Source: Ampullaceana balthica (taxonomy: Eukaryota; Mollusca; Gastropoda; Lymnaeidae). From it: DNA of 64,000 nucleotides. The position numbers and the translations under genes are program-made. Location of the stretch: positions 613,501 to 677,500 of the forward strand of contig CALYLW010000320.1 of the NCBI GenBank assembly GCA_944989445.1, written 5' to 3'. Shown here piece by piece: positions 1 to 9,720 of this stretch (its first letter is position 1; each line of letters starts with the position of its first letter). The notes beneath the pieces were generated by a model. That model was not told where the DNA came from. It made no database searches and worked only from the letters and a program-made list of their open reading frames with translations.

Positions 1-797
1 TTTCCAAATACTTTATATAAATTTTTCATTGTATCCAACTGACGGCTTTTAATGGTGGCCACGATGGTATCGAGTGATCGTACGCCATCTTGAATTTCTC
101 AAGGACTACAGTTTATTTTAATTTGAACTCCTGTAAAAATAATATATTTTAGAAACAGAAGTAAAAATTACTTAATCATGCTTACCTGCTGATCTAGACC
201 AGGACCATTTTGATTAGAACCATTAGGCATATTACGAAGCTGTGATGAAACTCTAGCAAAAAAAAGGGAAGATGGACCAATTATGATCACCCAATGTAAA
301 AAGGACTACGTTTAGTCACGTGACATTCAGACATGAGTTATTATTTTATTTTTCAACACAAAAATATATGGATCTTAATTTAAATCCATATTTCAAAGGT
401 TAAAATAACTTTTATTGACAAAATATATTATATTTAGTTTCTTCAGAATGCTGTTATGTTTAACTTTTGCTCTCATTAATGCCGAAATAAGTTTAACTTT
501 ATTTCAACAATGATACCTCCCAGATACTTGAACTCCTTTGTACCGCTAAGTCTAATTTAAGCTCAGACTAAATTTATTAAGTTTAATAAATTAATTTCCA
601 CAGATAATTCATTAGATAATTCATATAATTTATTGTTCATAATTTATTTTAAAAACATATATATAATAAGAAATAATTCCCGATTATGCATTGGAAATTG
701 CTACTGTTCTAGGGTTGTTATTGCATAGATACGCTATGGCTATACACTATTCCACCGCGTTATGAATACAAGTCACACTATACTTTAAGATCCAGAT
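1..797. other. AT-rich non-coding stretch
   Basis: No open frame, RNA gene or repeat array is recognisable. The sequence is AT-rich with scattered homopolymers. Confidence 0.6.
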
Positions 798-805
798 CTT
801 GGAAG

Positions 806-1017
806 CAGAGACGTCACCATGGCTGGTGTCAGCCGGGGCGGTAGCTCATGGTGTCACCCCCTCACGACTTAACCCATAGAATATAGAACCCCTCCGAGGT
901 TTCCAGTGCCAAATAATGGGAAGATATATAATTTTACATTTTGGTGTCACTGTCACCCCCCTGATGGTGTCACCCGGGGCGGCCCGCCCCCACCGCACCC
1001 CCCTAGTGACGCCACTG
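806..1017. mobile_element. hAT-like MITE, CAGTGGCGT family (212 bp)
   Basis: The element begins CAGAGACGTCACC and ends with the imperfect inverse GTGACGCCACTG. It is flanked by a perfect 8-bp direct repeat CTTGGAAG (798-805 and 1018-1025). CAG...CTG ends with an 8-bp duplication are the hallmark of the hAT superfamily. Both sub-terminal regions hold GGGGCGG/CCGCCCC-type GC-rich blocks. It has no coding capacity, so it would need a transposase in trans. The same family recurs at 13770-15803 and 25711-25872. Confidence 0.8.
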
Positions 1018-1055
1018 CTTGGAAGCATCATTAGATATTTTTAAAAACTGTATTT

Positions 1056-1161
1056 AAAAAAGTTTTTAACTATAAATCCTTTATATAGAAGACATAACTA
1101 AAAGAATGTTCATTATAATACGCAGCGCACGACAATCCAAAAATCCAAAATTTTAGTTATT
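1056..1161 (+). repeat. Fragment of repeat family F
   Basis: It shares ATAAATCCTTTATA and the following stretch (GACATAACTAAAAGAATG and onward) with the fuller family F copies at 1651-2897 and, inverted, 20376-20885. It stops abruptly where the ACTAG-type repeat at 1169 begins. Confidence 0.6.
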
Positions 1162-1168
1162 CTAAGTT

Positions 1169-1320
1169 ACTAGGTTGTGCTGCGGCGCCCAATTTTTTAT
1201 GGCGCCTACGGGACTCACCTTTTTCAAAAGCCCAACTAACTTGTCCTTCTATGATAAATACGTAATATTAAACTTCCTGAAAGTACACCAAGTATTTTAT
1301 AATAGGGGTTGTACCAAAAT
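1169..1320 (+). repeat. ACTAG/GGCGCC repeat fragment
   Basis: It starts ACTAGGTTGTGCTGCGGCGCC and continues with a conserved block (CCAACTAACTTGTCCTT, then GATAAATACGTAATATT). The block recurs at 34818-35220 and 61717-62100. The element class was not determined. Confidence 0.55.
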
Positions 1321-1650
1321 GAGCTTTAACCAAAATATTTAAGATGGCAAGTAAAACTACTGGTTCCTTTTAAGCTGAACAATTATTAATTTCTTTTGTT
1401 AAAAGGTAAAGAAAAAAACTTTAAAAGCGTCACAATTTTTTTGTTTAAACTTCTTAGGATAATATCATTTAAACAAATTTTTTAAAACATATCGTTAATG
1501 TTGACGAATGGCTAATAGGCCATCATTGTTGACGAATGGCTAAAGACTATCATAGATAGGCCTAAATGGCTATTAAAGGAGAAACAGCTAAACTAAAGAT
1601 CCACCACAATTGTTAAATGAATAAAATTTCACAAGAATTACATACCTTAA
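1321..1650. other. AT-rich non-coding stretch
   Basis: No gene is seen. A short direct repeat containing GTTGACGAATGGCTAA occurs twice at about 1500-1545. Confidence 0.55.
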
Positions 1651-2897
1651 AAAAAACCCCGTAAAAACCAAGTTTTTTTTACTATAAATCCTTTATGAAC
1701 GAGACATAACTGAAAGAATGTTCATTATAATTCGCAGCGCAAGACAATACAAAAGTACAAAATTGTATATATATGTTCGTCCGTCGATACGACGAGGACC
1801 ACTCTAGTCAACCGAGGGTTGTATGTGCGTGCGCAGATGGCTGATGAGGCCGATTCTTGCACGGAAGGTTCAGGAACAGAAGGGACGAGTGGGACATCTC
1901 CAGGAGGGTTGACAGCATGGGCCTTTCGGGCTTGCCTCTTCTTTTCTGCAGCGGTGATCCGGTTTGCCTCGCACGACTTGGCACCTTCGTGAATGGAAGA
2001 GCGCCAGGTGGATCGCCCATTACAGCTCGTTCCCACGTGTCTGGATTGATGGCAAACGCTTTCATTGAGGCTTTCAGTGTGTCTTTGAAGCGTTTCTTTT
2101 GCCCACCGTGGGACCGCTGGCCATACTGGAGCTCACCATATAAGATTCTCTTTGGCAGTCTCTCGTCTGGCATTCGGACAACGTGCCCTGCCCAGCGAAG
2201 CTGGGTCTGCATCAAGAGGGTGAAGATGCTGGGGAGACCTGCCTTGGTTAGTACCACTGTGTCTGGAATTTTGTTCTGCCACTTTATGCCGAGAATCTTC
2301 CTGAGGCTTGTTGTATGAAAGTGGTTAAGCTTTCTCGCATGGCGCTGATAAACAGTCCAAGTTTCACAAGCATATAGCAGTGTGGGGAGCACGACTGCCC
2401 TGTGCACTTTCAGCTTGGTCTGGATGGTAATGCCTCTTCTGTTCCAGACATTAGGGTACAACCTGCTGAAAGTGGAGCTGGCTCTGACAATTCTGACGTC
2501 CACTTCGTTAATTTGTAGTTATGTGTCGTAAAACATTTTGAATATAATGCGCACGGATCAGGAATATGTTAATAAAAAGTGTTGTCAAGAAATTACGCAT
2601 CTTATTGCGCGACAGAAAGGTCGTTAAATAATATACGCACCGCGACACTCTATCTCAAAAAATAACATGATACATAGAGATAAATAAAATAATCCAAACA
2701 TTCAATAATTTAATTACAGTACATGCGATCGATCTGAAATTCTGATACATCGTTTTTATTATCGGCACGAGTCTGCGTGCAAAATTTCAGCTCGCTAGCT
2801 TACGAGGAAGTGGGTTAAAAATCGATCCAAAGTTTTTTCGACAAGCAAGCAAACAATCAACCAAACAGACACCACGAGTTAGTATAAAGGATTTTTA
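1651..2897 (+). mobile_element. Family F element interrupted by a retrotransposon
   Basis: It begins CCCGTAAAAACCAAG followed by ACTATAAATCCTTTAT, and ends ATAAAGGATTT, so its ends are inverted versions of ATAAATCCTTTAT. The order of internal blocks matches the uninterrupted inverted copy at 20376-20885. Between 1768 and 2510 a reverse-transcriptase fragment has been inserted, with AATTGTA (1761-1767) and AATTTGTA (2511-2518) at the two edges as a likely duplication. The central block with GATCGATCTGAAATT (about 2726) is shared with family E. Confidence 0.65.
1768..2510 (-). pseudogene. Non-LTR retrotransposon, reverse-transcriptase C-terminal fragment
   Basis: On the minus strand a frame (2503 down to about 2020) encodes the C-terminal part of a LINE ORF2. 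Recognisable family motifs are LLYACETWT, SLRKILGIKW, LRWAGHVVRMPDERLPK and LYGEL. The order matches the thumb/connection and C-terminal region of many animal retrotransposon reverse transcriptases. Near 2010-2035 the homologous reading moves to another frame (STWRSSIHEGAKSCEANR, then AAEKKRQARK), which indicates a frameshift. The catalytic fingers/palm with the [FY]xDD motif and the endonuclease are missing, so the copy is 5'-truncated and dead. The sense-strand 3' end is a short TATATA run. It sits inside a family F element, which makes it the younger insertion. The clade (RTE, CR1 or Jockey-like) was not settled. Confidence 0.85.
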
Positions 2898-3020
2898 AAA
2901 AGCACAAAATGTTTGATGATAAAGTTAAATAAATAAGAGGATTACAAAATTGAAAATTTTTCTTTAAAAATAAGAAATGTGTTTTTAAAATTCGCAAAAT
3001 ACGAACAAATACTTTGTTAA

Positions 3021-3415
3021 CAGTACCGGATTTATACTTGATACGACCCTAAGCTATTTGAGATGAGATATCATCATCATCATTTGTCCTTTGAGTTCCT
3101 TGTGGAACATAGGGCCTCTGTCAAAGCTCGCCACTCTACACGGTCCCTTGCCAGTCTCTTCAATTCTTCCCGGCTCTTCCCAGTTCTTCCAGCCTCGTCT
3201 AACATGCCCGTCTCCATGTACGCTTGGGTCTTCCTCGTTGTCGTTTGTCCAATCTATGGCCTGATGAGATGAGATATGGCCCTCTATGATAACTCCAGCT
3301 GTCGATGTCAGTGTCAAATTTGACATTGCTCACTGGGATCTTTTTTCTTTGGGTGAGGGGGGGGACCTAAGCTATAGCCTATAGCTTGTGTATCTTATAT
3401 GTAAATCCGGCACTG
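3021..3415. mobile_element. hAT-like MITE, CAGTGCCGGATTTA family, interrupted
   Basis: The left end CAGTACCGGATTTATACTTG is the inverse of the right end GTAAATCCGGCACTG. Sub-terminal CCTAAGCTAT-type blocks face each other. The flanks share TTGTT (TTTGTTAA left, TTGTTGAG right), a decayed 8-bp duplication. A related copy with a perfect duplication lies at 21016-21190. An RTE tail is inserted at 3072-3265. Confidence 0.7.
3072..3265 (-). mobile_element. RTE-type LINE 3' tail, 5'-truncated
   Basis: A 194-bp insertion is flanked by a perfect 12-bp duplication GAGATGAGATAT (3060-3071 and 3266-3277). On the minus strand it reads the ORF2 C-terminus around VASFDRGPMFHKELKGQ and runs into an (ATG/ATC)n tail. 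This ending is typical of RTE-like elements in invertebrates. Target-primed insertion explains the severe 5' truncation. Confidence 0.75.
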
Positions 3416-3435
3416 TTGTTGAGCCACGAACGGTT

Positions 3436-3514
3436 AACCGACAAAAAGGCCCCAGAAAAAACGGCCCCAGAAAAAACGGTCCCGGAAAAAACGGCCCCGA
3501 CAAAACGGACCTGG
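3436..3514. repeat. Short tandem repeat, about 16-18 bp unit
   Basis: About five imperfect copies of a unit containing CCCCAGAAAAAACGG occur in a row. Confidence 0.7.
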
Positions 3515-3974
3515 ACTAATAGATGGACTAATAGTCAAAAATACACTCAAATATTATATTAGTATTTTTACTCACTGATTCAGTTCAGGTTAAGTTCACA
3601 AGAAACTATAATAATAACATCACAAGAAACGAGCTAATAACAGTTACTCGATATGGTATCAAGTCACAACTGTTTGTTGAGAATAAATAGTATAATAACA
3701 TCACAAGAAATAATTTTACGATTTGGTCACTTTTTTAAAGTTTAAGGGTGAAAAGGTTGACAAAAGGTTAAAATGCACACACACGCACACACACACACAC
3801 ACAAAATAAATTTTAAAAAATGGAAACTTTGTGTTAAAAATGTAAACAATTTGTCTGGGGACGTTTTCTCGGGTCACGTCCCCTAACACATATCGTGTTG
3901 ATGTTTATGATACGTGTTTTTTTTCTCTTTATATATAAGATTACTGTTAAATATTTTATTGCTTGCAAATTAGG
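3515..3974. other. Non-coding stretch with (CA)n
   Basis: No gene is seen. A CACACA microsatellite lies at 3776-3802. Confidence 0.55.
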
Positions 3975-4234
3975 CCTATTTAATGACGTTTTACATGGCT
4001 TCACGCGTTTTACGATATTAGAGTTCAGACTTACACTAAATACAAATTTAAATGACAAAAAAGTAATTTGAAATATGCTAATTTTCAATTAGAAAATACT
4101 GCGTTTAGCGGGGGGGGGAGGGAAGCTTTGTGACGTCATATTTGAGGGGGGTCTAAGTTTTTGTGTCGAAGTGTGACGAGGGGGGGGGATAAAAATCGAC
4201 CAAAATCGCGTGACGTCATTTATGGACGGCCCCC
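3975..4234. mobile_element. PIF/Harbinger-like MITE, family B, right part
   Basis: It matches the right two thirds of the complete copy at 13828-14193: TGACGTTTTACATGGCTTCACG, a G-run, TTTGTGACGTCATATT, GTGACGAGGGGG, then the end GCGTGACGTCATTTATGGACGGCCCC. The left terminus was not found. Confidence 0.65.
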
Positions 4235-5189
4235 TTGGCACGCTTTGCATTAACAGCATTGGACTGTAAAGTTTACAAATCTACAGTTGTACTTTTTCAC
4301 TTCTTGGGCGGTCAGTTTTTTTTTAAAGATCAACGTTCATCATAGAGACACAATGTTAAAAGTTTATAAAACCAACAAAATATGGGATTTGAATACTTTA
4401 AAAATAAGATTCAACGTTTTTGAAAATTTCACTTACATTTTAAAAGAAAAGAAAAACACCACACAAAAATATCAATTTTGTACTCATATTTTTATTATGG
4501 TTAACTAAACATTATTACAACTGCATATTTTCACAGATGTTTACTTCTTTAGCTTATATCGTTGCAAGTCTAGCCAAAATAAGTGCTGTAACATTTTGTT
4601 TGATTGATGTTAATGACCTTTAAGGCGTTGTTATAAGTACGTAATCTTTCTTTCTTAGATGTGACAGAGTCTTCATAACTTTTAAAACATCCACAGAGCA
4701 GGTAACTACCAAAGTGAGGAATCCGCTCAAAATTTCACTTTAAAAAAGGGAACATTTTTTTGTTTTACCTCATATCTAAGAGGAATCTATAAATGTATTG
4801 TATTTAACAAACCAAGCCACTATTACGGGCAACAGGTTAATCGACCTATACTTATCGATAATTTATAAAGATATTAAATACAGAGCGGAGCAGACCCCAG
4901 ACAGCAGGACGACTTTGATGAGTTCTGAAAGAGAATGAAATCGATTAATTATTTAACAACGATGAGTAGATAGACCTAGATTCATCTCTTACAATTTCTT
5001 TAAGCTGATTACTACTGTAACCACGTTTAATAAAAAAGCGCCGAATTCAACAATAAAAATATCTTTACGTCTAATCAAACCAGAGTTTAAAATATTACCG
5101 TAGCTGTGGAATGATGTAAGTATTAGATTATTGGAATGTCATTTAAAATTAGTTGAAACTTGCACTTTGTGCGGTAATTGATTTGGGTA
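4235..5189. other. Non-coding stretch
   Basis: AT-rich sequence. No exon, RNA gene or repeat array was recognised. Confidence 0.5.
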
Positions 5190-5720
5190 GGGGGGCATGT
5201 GCATGTTTGTGGTGCTGTTACAACCTGGGTCTACAAACCGAGCTGTCACATTTTGTGGTGCTGTTACAACCTGGGTCTACAAACTGAGCTGTCACATGTT
5301 TGTGGTGCTGTTACAGCCTGGGTCTACAAACCGAGCTGTCACATGTTTGTGGTGCTGTTACAACCTGGGTCTACAAACTGAGCTGTCACATGTTTGTGGG
5401 GCTGTTACAACCTGGGTCTACAAACCGAGCTGTCACATGTTTGTGGGGCTGTTACAACCTGGATCTATAAACCGAGCTGTCACATGTTTGTGGTGCTGTT
5501 ACAACCTGGGTCTATAAACTGAGCTGTCACATGTTTGTGGGGCTGTTACAACCTAGTTCTATAAACCGAGCTGTCACAAGTTTGTGGGGCTGTTACAACC
5601 TGGGTCTATAAACCGAGCTGTCACAGGGTTTGTGGGGCTGTTACAACCTGTGTGTATAAACCGAGCTGTCACATGTTTGTGGTGCTGTTACAACCTGGGT
5701 CTATAAACCGAGCTTTCAAA
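5190..5720. repeat. 47-bp minisatellite, about 11 copies
   Basis: The unit contains GTTACAACCTGGGTCTA and CGAGCTGTCACATGTTTG. Copies differ at a few positions, for example CTACAAACC versus CTATAAACC. Occasional units are 46 bp. Confidence 0.9.
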
Positions 5721-5861
5721 ATTTACACAACGTTTTTTGTGCTTAAGTGACGCCTTGTCACAATAATAGTTTATAAAGTTAGCCAATGGTCATTTTTTTC
5801 ATCTTTGAATATTGTAGACCTATGTAGCTGGGTGGGAAAAATACACTAAGCCACGATGTTT

Positions 5862-6312
5862 CGTTATCCTGTCGGTCACCATAACCTGACCCATGTCGGT
5901 CACCATAACCTGACCCATGTCGGTCACCATAACCTGACCTCTGTCGGTCACCATAACCTGACCTCTGTCGGTCACCATAACCTGACCTCTGTCGGTCACC
6001 ATAACCCTATCCCTGTTGGTGATCATAACCTGACCCCTGTCGGTTACCATAATATGACCCCTTGTTGGTGATCATAACCTGACCCCTGTCGGTCACCATA
6101 ACATGACCCCTGTTGGTGATCATAACCTGACCCCTGTCGCTGATCATAACCTGACCCCTGTCGGTCAACATAACCCGATCCCTGTTGGTGATCATAACCT
6201 GACCCCTGTCGGTCACCATAACCCGATCCCTGTTGGTGATCATAACCTGAGCCCTGTCGGTTACCATAACCTGACCCCTGTCGGTTACCATAACATGACT
6301 TCTGTTTATCGC
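5862..6312. repeat. 24-bp minisatellite, about 18 copies
   Basis: The unit contains GGTCACCATAACCTGACC. Because 24 is divisible by three, frames stay open on both strands (octapeptides such as HHNLTSVG on plus). I treat these as by-products, not genes. Confidence 0.9.
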
Positions 6313-6356
6313 CATAATCTGACTCGCATCATCTGCCAAAACACCAGCTGCCTTAA

Positions 6357-6480
6357 CTCCTATCTTATCTTATCTGATCTTATCTTATCTTATCCTATCT
6401 TATATTATTTTATCTTATCTTATCTGTTACAGTCGCTCCTTCTATGCAGAAGATTATGGCGTCCTAACTCGTGTTATAAA
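6357..6480 (-). mobile_element. LINE 3'-end fragment H1 with simple-repeat tail
   Basis: Positions 6421-6470 carry the H-family core (sense strand on minus: ATCTTCTGCATAGAAGGAGC, then GACTGTAACAGATAAG). It continues into a (TATCT)n microsatellite at 6357-6425. Read on the sense strand, the microsatellite is the 3' tail of the element. Confidence 0.6.
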
Positions 6481-6950
6481 CGGCTTAAAATGTGACTTGA
6501 GACACGGAGGTGGGATGGAAATAGACAACAGATCGTTGATAGACATGCACCACCAATGAACAAATAGACTCAAACAATCATTTTAAAGTCTCTTCGTTTT
6601 AATTCAAGACGTGGAAGCGTCTAAGGCCTAAGGGAAACGCTCAGAGGTTTCGGCCACCTCCTGAAAAATGGTACAAGTCTCCCCCGTTACCCGTCACTAT
6701 TAACCTCTCATCCATTCACCAGTCACATAATGAAGTGAACGTTACCTTTAATATTGCGTCCATTGTTACTTGAGTACAGTGCGCTTTTGTAGACTTCAGA
6801 TTCTGTTGAATATAAAATAAACACCTCACAGATCCATTAGAATGACCGTTATGTAGTTTTTGATATACCGATGAAAATATGGATAATACACAGTAAAATA
6901 TCGATTTACTACAGTTTGCCTCCAAAATATCGAATAGACTAATGACAACA
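6481..6950. other. Non-coding stretch
   Basis: No gene is seen. The segment at about 6500-6570 shows degenerate versions of the AATAGAC words of the array that follows. A further exon of the GM2-activator-like gene could lie here, but none is recognisable. Confidence 0.4.
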
Positions 6951-7274
6951 TTAGACTCACCAGAGGTGGGATGGACACATGACAACAATAGACTCATCAA
7001 AGATGGAATAGACACATGACAACAATAGATTCACCAAAGATGGAATGGACACATGATAACAATAGACTCACAAAAGATGGGATAGACACATGTCAACAAT
7101 AGACTCACCAAAGATGGAATCGACACATGATGACAACAATAGACTAACAAAAGATGGATTAGACACATGACAACAATAGACTCACCAAAGATGGAATGGA
7201 CACATGACAACAATAGACTCACCAAAGATGGAATGGACACATGACAACAATAGACTCACCAAAGATGGAATCTA
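6951..7274 (-). repeat. 37-bp minisatellite built on a 5' splice site
   Basis: About nine copies of a 37-bp unit. On the minus strand each unit runs from GTGAGTCTATTGTTGTCATG to CCATCTTTG, so it contains the last bases of the adjoining coding exon followed by the intron start. An exact GGTGAGT donor is kept in about five units, including the exon-proximal ones (near 7105, 7180, 7217 and 7254). Others carry changes such as GATGAGT, GTGAATC or GTTAGT. Confidence 0.85.
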
Positions 7275-7506
7275 CTGAAAAGTTGCTGCTGACGGCCACG
7301 GGGAACGCATCCTGGGTAGGATCGGTCTTGAGCGAGTATCGAATTCTGAAAACCGTGTTTCTAAAGTTCTTCAGGGGTCGTATCGGGATCCAAATGCTGT
7401 AATCATCTCCGACCTTCGGAGCGCAGTTGCAGTCGAGTGTGAAGTAGGTCTTGGCGTAGGCATCCAAGAACCATTTGGAGCAAATATTTCGGGCGATCGC
7501 ACAATA
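7260..7506 (-). CDS. GM2 activator-like ML-domain protein, downstream exon
   Basis: An exon of 247 nt (82 codons plus one base). It is preceded on the minus strand by a pyrimidine tract ending TTTCCTTTCAG and followed by the donor G|GTGAGT. It starts in phase 0, matching the end of the exon at 8149-8366. The peptide begins YCAIARNIC, giving a C-x6-C pair as in the human GM2 activator loop. It then has LDCNCAPKVGDDYSIWIP, which resembles the CHC...GTYSLP segment of that family, and ends with a strand FRIRYSLKTDP. ML-domain proteins of this type are secreted or lysosomal lipid carriers that present glycolipids to hydrolases. At least one cysteine pair of the human protein has no visible partner here, and the C-terminus may lie in an unseen exon. 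If the donor is not used, 13 further codons lead to a stop inside the minisatellite. Distant similarity rests on motif spacing by eye. Confidence 0.6.
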
Positions 7507-8148
7507 CTGAAAGGAAAGGTGTACATTTTTTTGTACAACGCACGCGTTAACATGTAACACAGGGAGCGAAGTTATACCAAATGTGTTTTTTTTTATGCTT
7601 CCATTAAAATTTGTGACTGATTATGATTATGATTATGATTACATGTTTGGTTTGGCACTGATGACAAGTACAAGCAAACTGGGTATTTGTAGTTAATCAG
7701 AGGTATATGCCAGGAGTAGATGAAAAACAAATCGTAGCTCTCAACAAAACTATTTTTAAAAAAATATATTTAATTAAATAATTTAAAAAAAATGGATGCC
7801 ATTTTCGTAACCAGGAGACAGAAAGCATCGCGCGATAAAATGTGTCATTTCACAGACCGGAAAACTTCATATCTCATTTTGAGTAGTTACTATATTAGAG
7901 CAGGTTTTGCTAAAACAAAGTTTTCAGCATACATAAAGAAGCAATTTTTCTCACCGAATACGCAAAATATTTCTATTAATAGTTTTCCACCATGAAATGA
8001 TAATGCCTGTAAGGGCAGATGTTGCAGAGATAAATAGCGCTGAATATTTCTAATCTTCAATACAATTTAAAAATCGATGAATGATGAAAATATCTGAGAA
8101 TGTATTTTTGATGTGTGAAGTTATGTAAGGGCGTGTCTAAACTCTCAC
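7507..8148 (-). other. Intron of the GM2 activator-like gene
   Basis: A 642-bp AT-rich segment between donor CTG|GTGAGA (exon end 8149) and acceptor CAG|TATTGT (exon start 7506). It holds a short (GATTAT)n run near 7617 and no other recognisable feature. Confidence 0.5.
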
Positions 8149-8366
8149 CAGATTCCACACACCGTTAACCCGCGTCTGATAAGGTGACCCTGGTCCAGCT
8201 ATGATGTCAATTTTAATATTGACCATCGCCATGTCCAGTTCCTCGTCCGCGATGCTGAAGTGGCCCGTGATGTTGACGGAGCTGTCGTCCCCCACACAGC
8301 CCATACAGTTGGGATGAAACGATTTGAACTCCATGACGGGCAGCTCTGTGTTCACTGGGGTTGTAC
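8149..8366 (-). CDS. GM2 activator-like ML-domain protein, upstream exon
   Basis: An exon of 218 nt. Its acceptor is TGCCTGCAG|GTACAACC and its donor is AATCTG|GTGAGA. It opens with two bases of a split codon and closes in phase 0. The peptide includes VMEFKSFHPNC, comparable in position to the SFSWDNC start of mature GM2 activator. SSVNITGHFSIADEELDM and VNIKIDIIAG follow, the alternating beta-strand pattern of the first half of an ML domain, then VNGVWNL leading directly into YCAIARNIC of the next exon. The two exons together give about 155 residues, close to a mature ML-domain protein. A signal-peptide exon must lie upstream (above 8366) and end in phase 1; I could not identify it. No in-frame stop occurs in either exon, so this may be a live gene. 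Confidence 0.6.
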
Positions 8367-8384
8367 CTGCAGGCACATAGGAAC

Positions 8385-8515
8385 AGCATGTCAGTCATGG
8401 GGAGCAGTTACCGCAAACTAAAGACTGTCATGGGCAGTAGTGACCTCAAACTAAAAACTGTCAAGGGCAGTAGTGACCTCAAACTAAAGACTGTGTTGGG
8501 CAGTTGTGTACAAAA
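8385..8515. repeat. About 33-bp minisatellite, 4 copies
   Basis: The unit contains GGGCAGTAGTGACCTCAAAC and TAAAGACTGTCA. It lies upstream (minus strand) of the GM2-activator-like exon, presumably in an intron. Confidence 0.8.
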
Positions 8516-8744
8516 AGCAAATAATATAATTTTTTACAGAGCCTGGGAAGTAGAGCAGGCGGTAAACTAATGTATCATTGTTCCATCAAAATTTGTTTTT
8601 AATATCATATCTCTGTTTTAACACCCATTCATCCGTTAGATACACCATCTTGTCACAGTTTGCGACACCAAAGTCATATGTTACATCTGTAATCACAGTT
8701 TTTGATACTTTTGTTATCTTTTGTGACAACCATGTCCGGTTCTG

Positions 8745-8990
8745 GAATCTTGTCATTATTTGTGACAGCAATGTTATTGCATTTGACAGCCATGTTATTG
8801 TTTGTGACAGCCATGTTATTGTTTGTGACATCCATGTTACTGTTTTTGACAGCCATGTTATTGTTTTTTGAGAGCCATGTTATTGTTTGTGACAGCCATG
8901 TTATCGTTTGTGAAAACCATGTTATTGTTTGTGACAGCCATGTTATCGTTTGTGACAGCCATATTATTGTTTGTAACACTCATGCTACTG
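8745..8990. repeat. 22-bp minisatellite, about 11 copies
   Basis: The unit is TGTGACAGCCATGTTATTGT plus two bases, with small variations. Frames remain open by chance and give alternating LLFVTAM-type peptides. Confidence 0.9.
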
Positions 8991-9589
8991 CGTTTAACCC
9001 TACGCCATTGTTTCGAAGACCAACCTCAACGTTTTCAGCTTAAGTGTCACGGCTCTCACGGCTCGCAGTTTCCTTGTCATTTGTAAATTTGTCTTTGCAG
9101 TCAAATAAAATATAAATATAACAAACCCCCCAATGGCATAAAGTGAAAACATAAAATGTGTACTTGCAGTGATTGGCGCAAATGTAAAAGTGTAGGACTT
9201 GAACAGCAAGCAGCAGACGGTAGCTCATGGCAGTTGGTAAGGCTTCATCAACTACTGACCACCTCAATGGCTTGTGTTGGGGGAATGTCTTGAGCTGGTC
9301 AAGTGGAAAAAATAGATCGCTTGGACAGGTTTAATAGCAGAATTTATGGCTGGACGCCTTGAGGGCATAGGTCAAATTAATTATTGATGAAAATGTGTCT
9401 TTATATCTTTTTTTAAAAAAGAGAGAAAGTTATGAAAGGTACTTTAACAATTATTTGAAACAACTGAAATTCACTGATTTGACTTTTTGCACGGGCAAGT
9501 GTATTCTTTCCAGAAACAACACACTAAACAACTATAGAAAAACAAAAAATAATTACACTAGAATTTGGAATGTAACATATTGATCAAAC
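8991..9589. other. Non-coding or unresolved stretch
   Basis: No supported exon. A minus-strand methionine with a hydrophobic run (MSYRLLLAVQVLHFYICA, about 9173-9229) looks like a signal peptide. However, its nearest donor is in the wrong phase for the exon at 8366. Confidence 0.4.
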
Positions 9590-9720
9590 CATGAGAACTA
9601 ATACACTATCGACATTTAAAACTAATAAAAAAATCCAGGACTAGACATAAACCACGGATAAGCGTAGACCGCGAAAATCTTCTGCCTAGAAGGAGCGTCT
9701 GTAATAGATAACATAAGAAA
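9590..9720 (+). mobile_element. LINE 3'-end fragment H2
   Basis: It shares CTAGACATAAACCACGGATA, ATCTTCTGCCTAGAAGGAGC and CTGTAATAGATAACATAAG with the segment that follows the reverse-transcriptase remnant at 27568-27890. No upstream coding part is attached. Confidence 0.55.

Noticed and set aside
4287..4508. 73-codon plus-strand frame
   Set aside because: AT-driven composition, no homology or splice support.
5190..6312. CRISPR-like arrays of short repeats
   Set aside because: Units are contiguous, with no unique spacers of constant length, and the context is an animal genome. The same holds for all arrays in the window.
9173..9229. Signal-peptide exon (MSYRLLLAVQ...) for the GM2-activator-like gene
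   Set aside because: The only nearby donor leaves phase 2 (or phase 0 further on), while the exon at 8366 needs phase 1. An unseen intermediate exon would be required.
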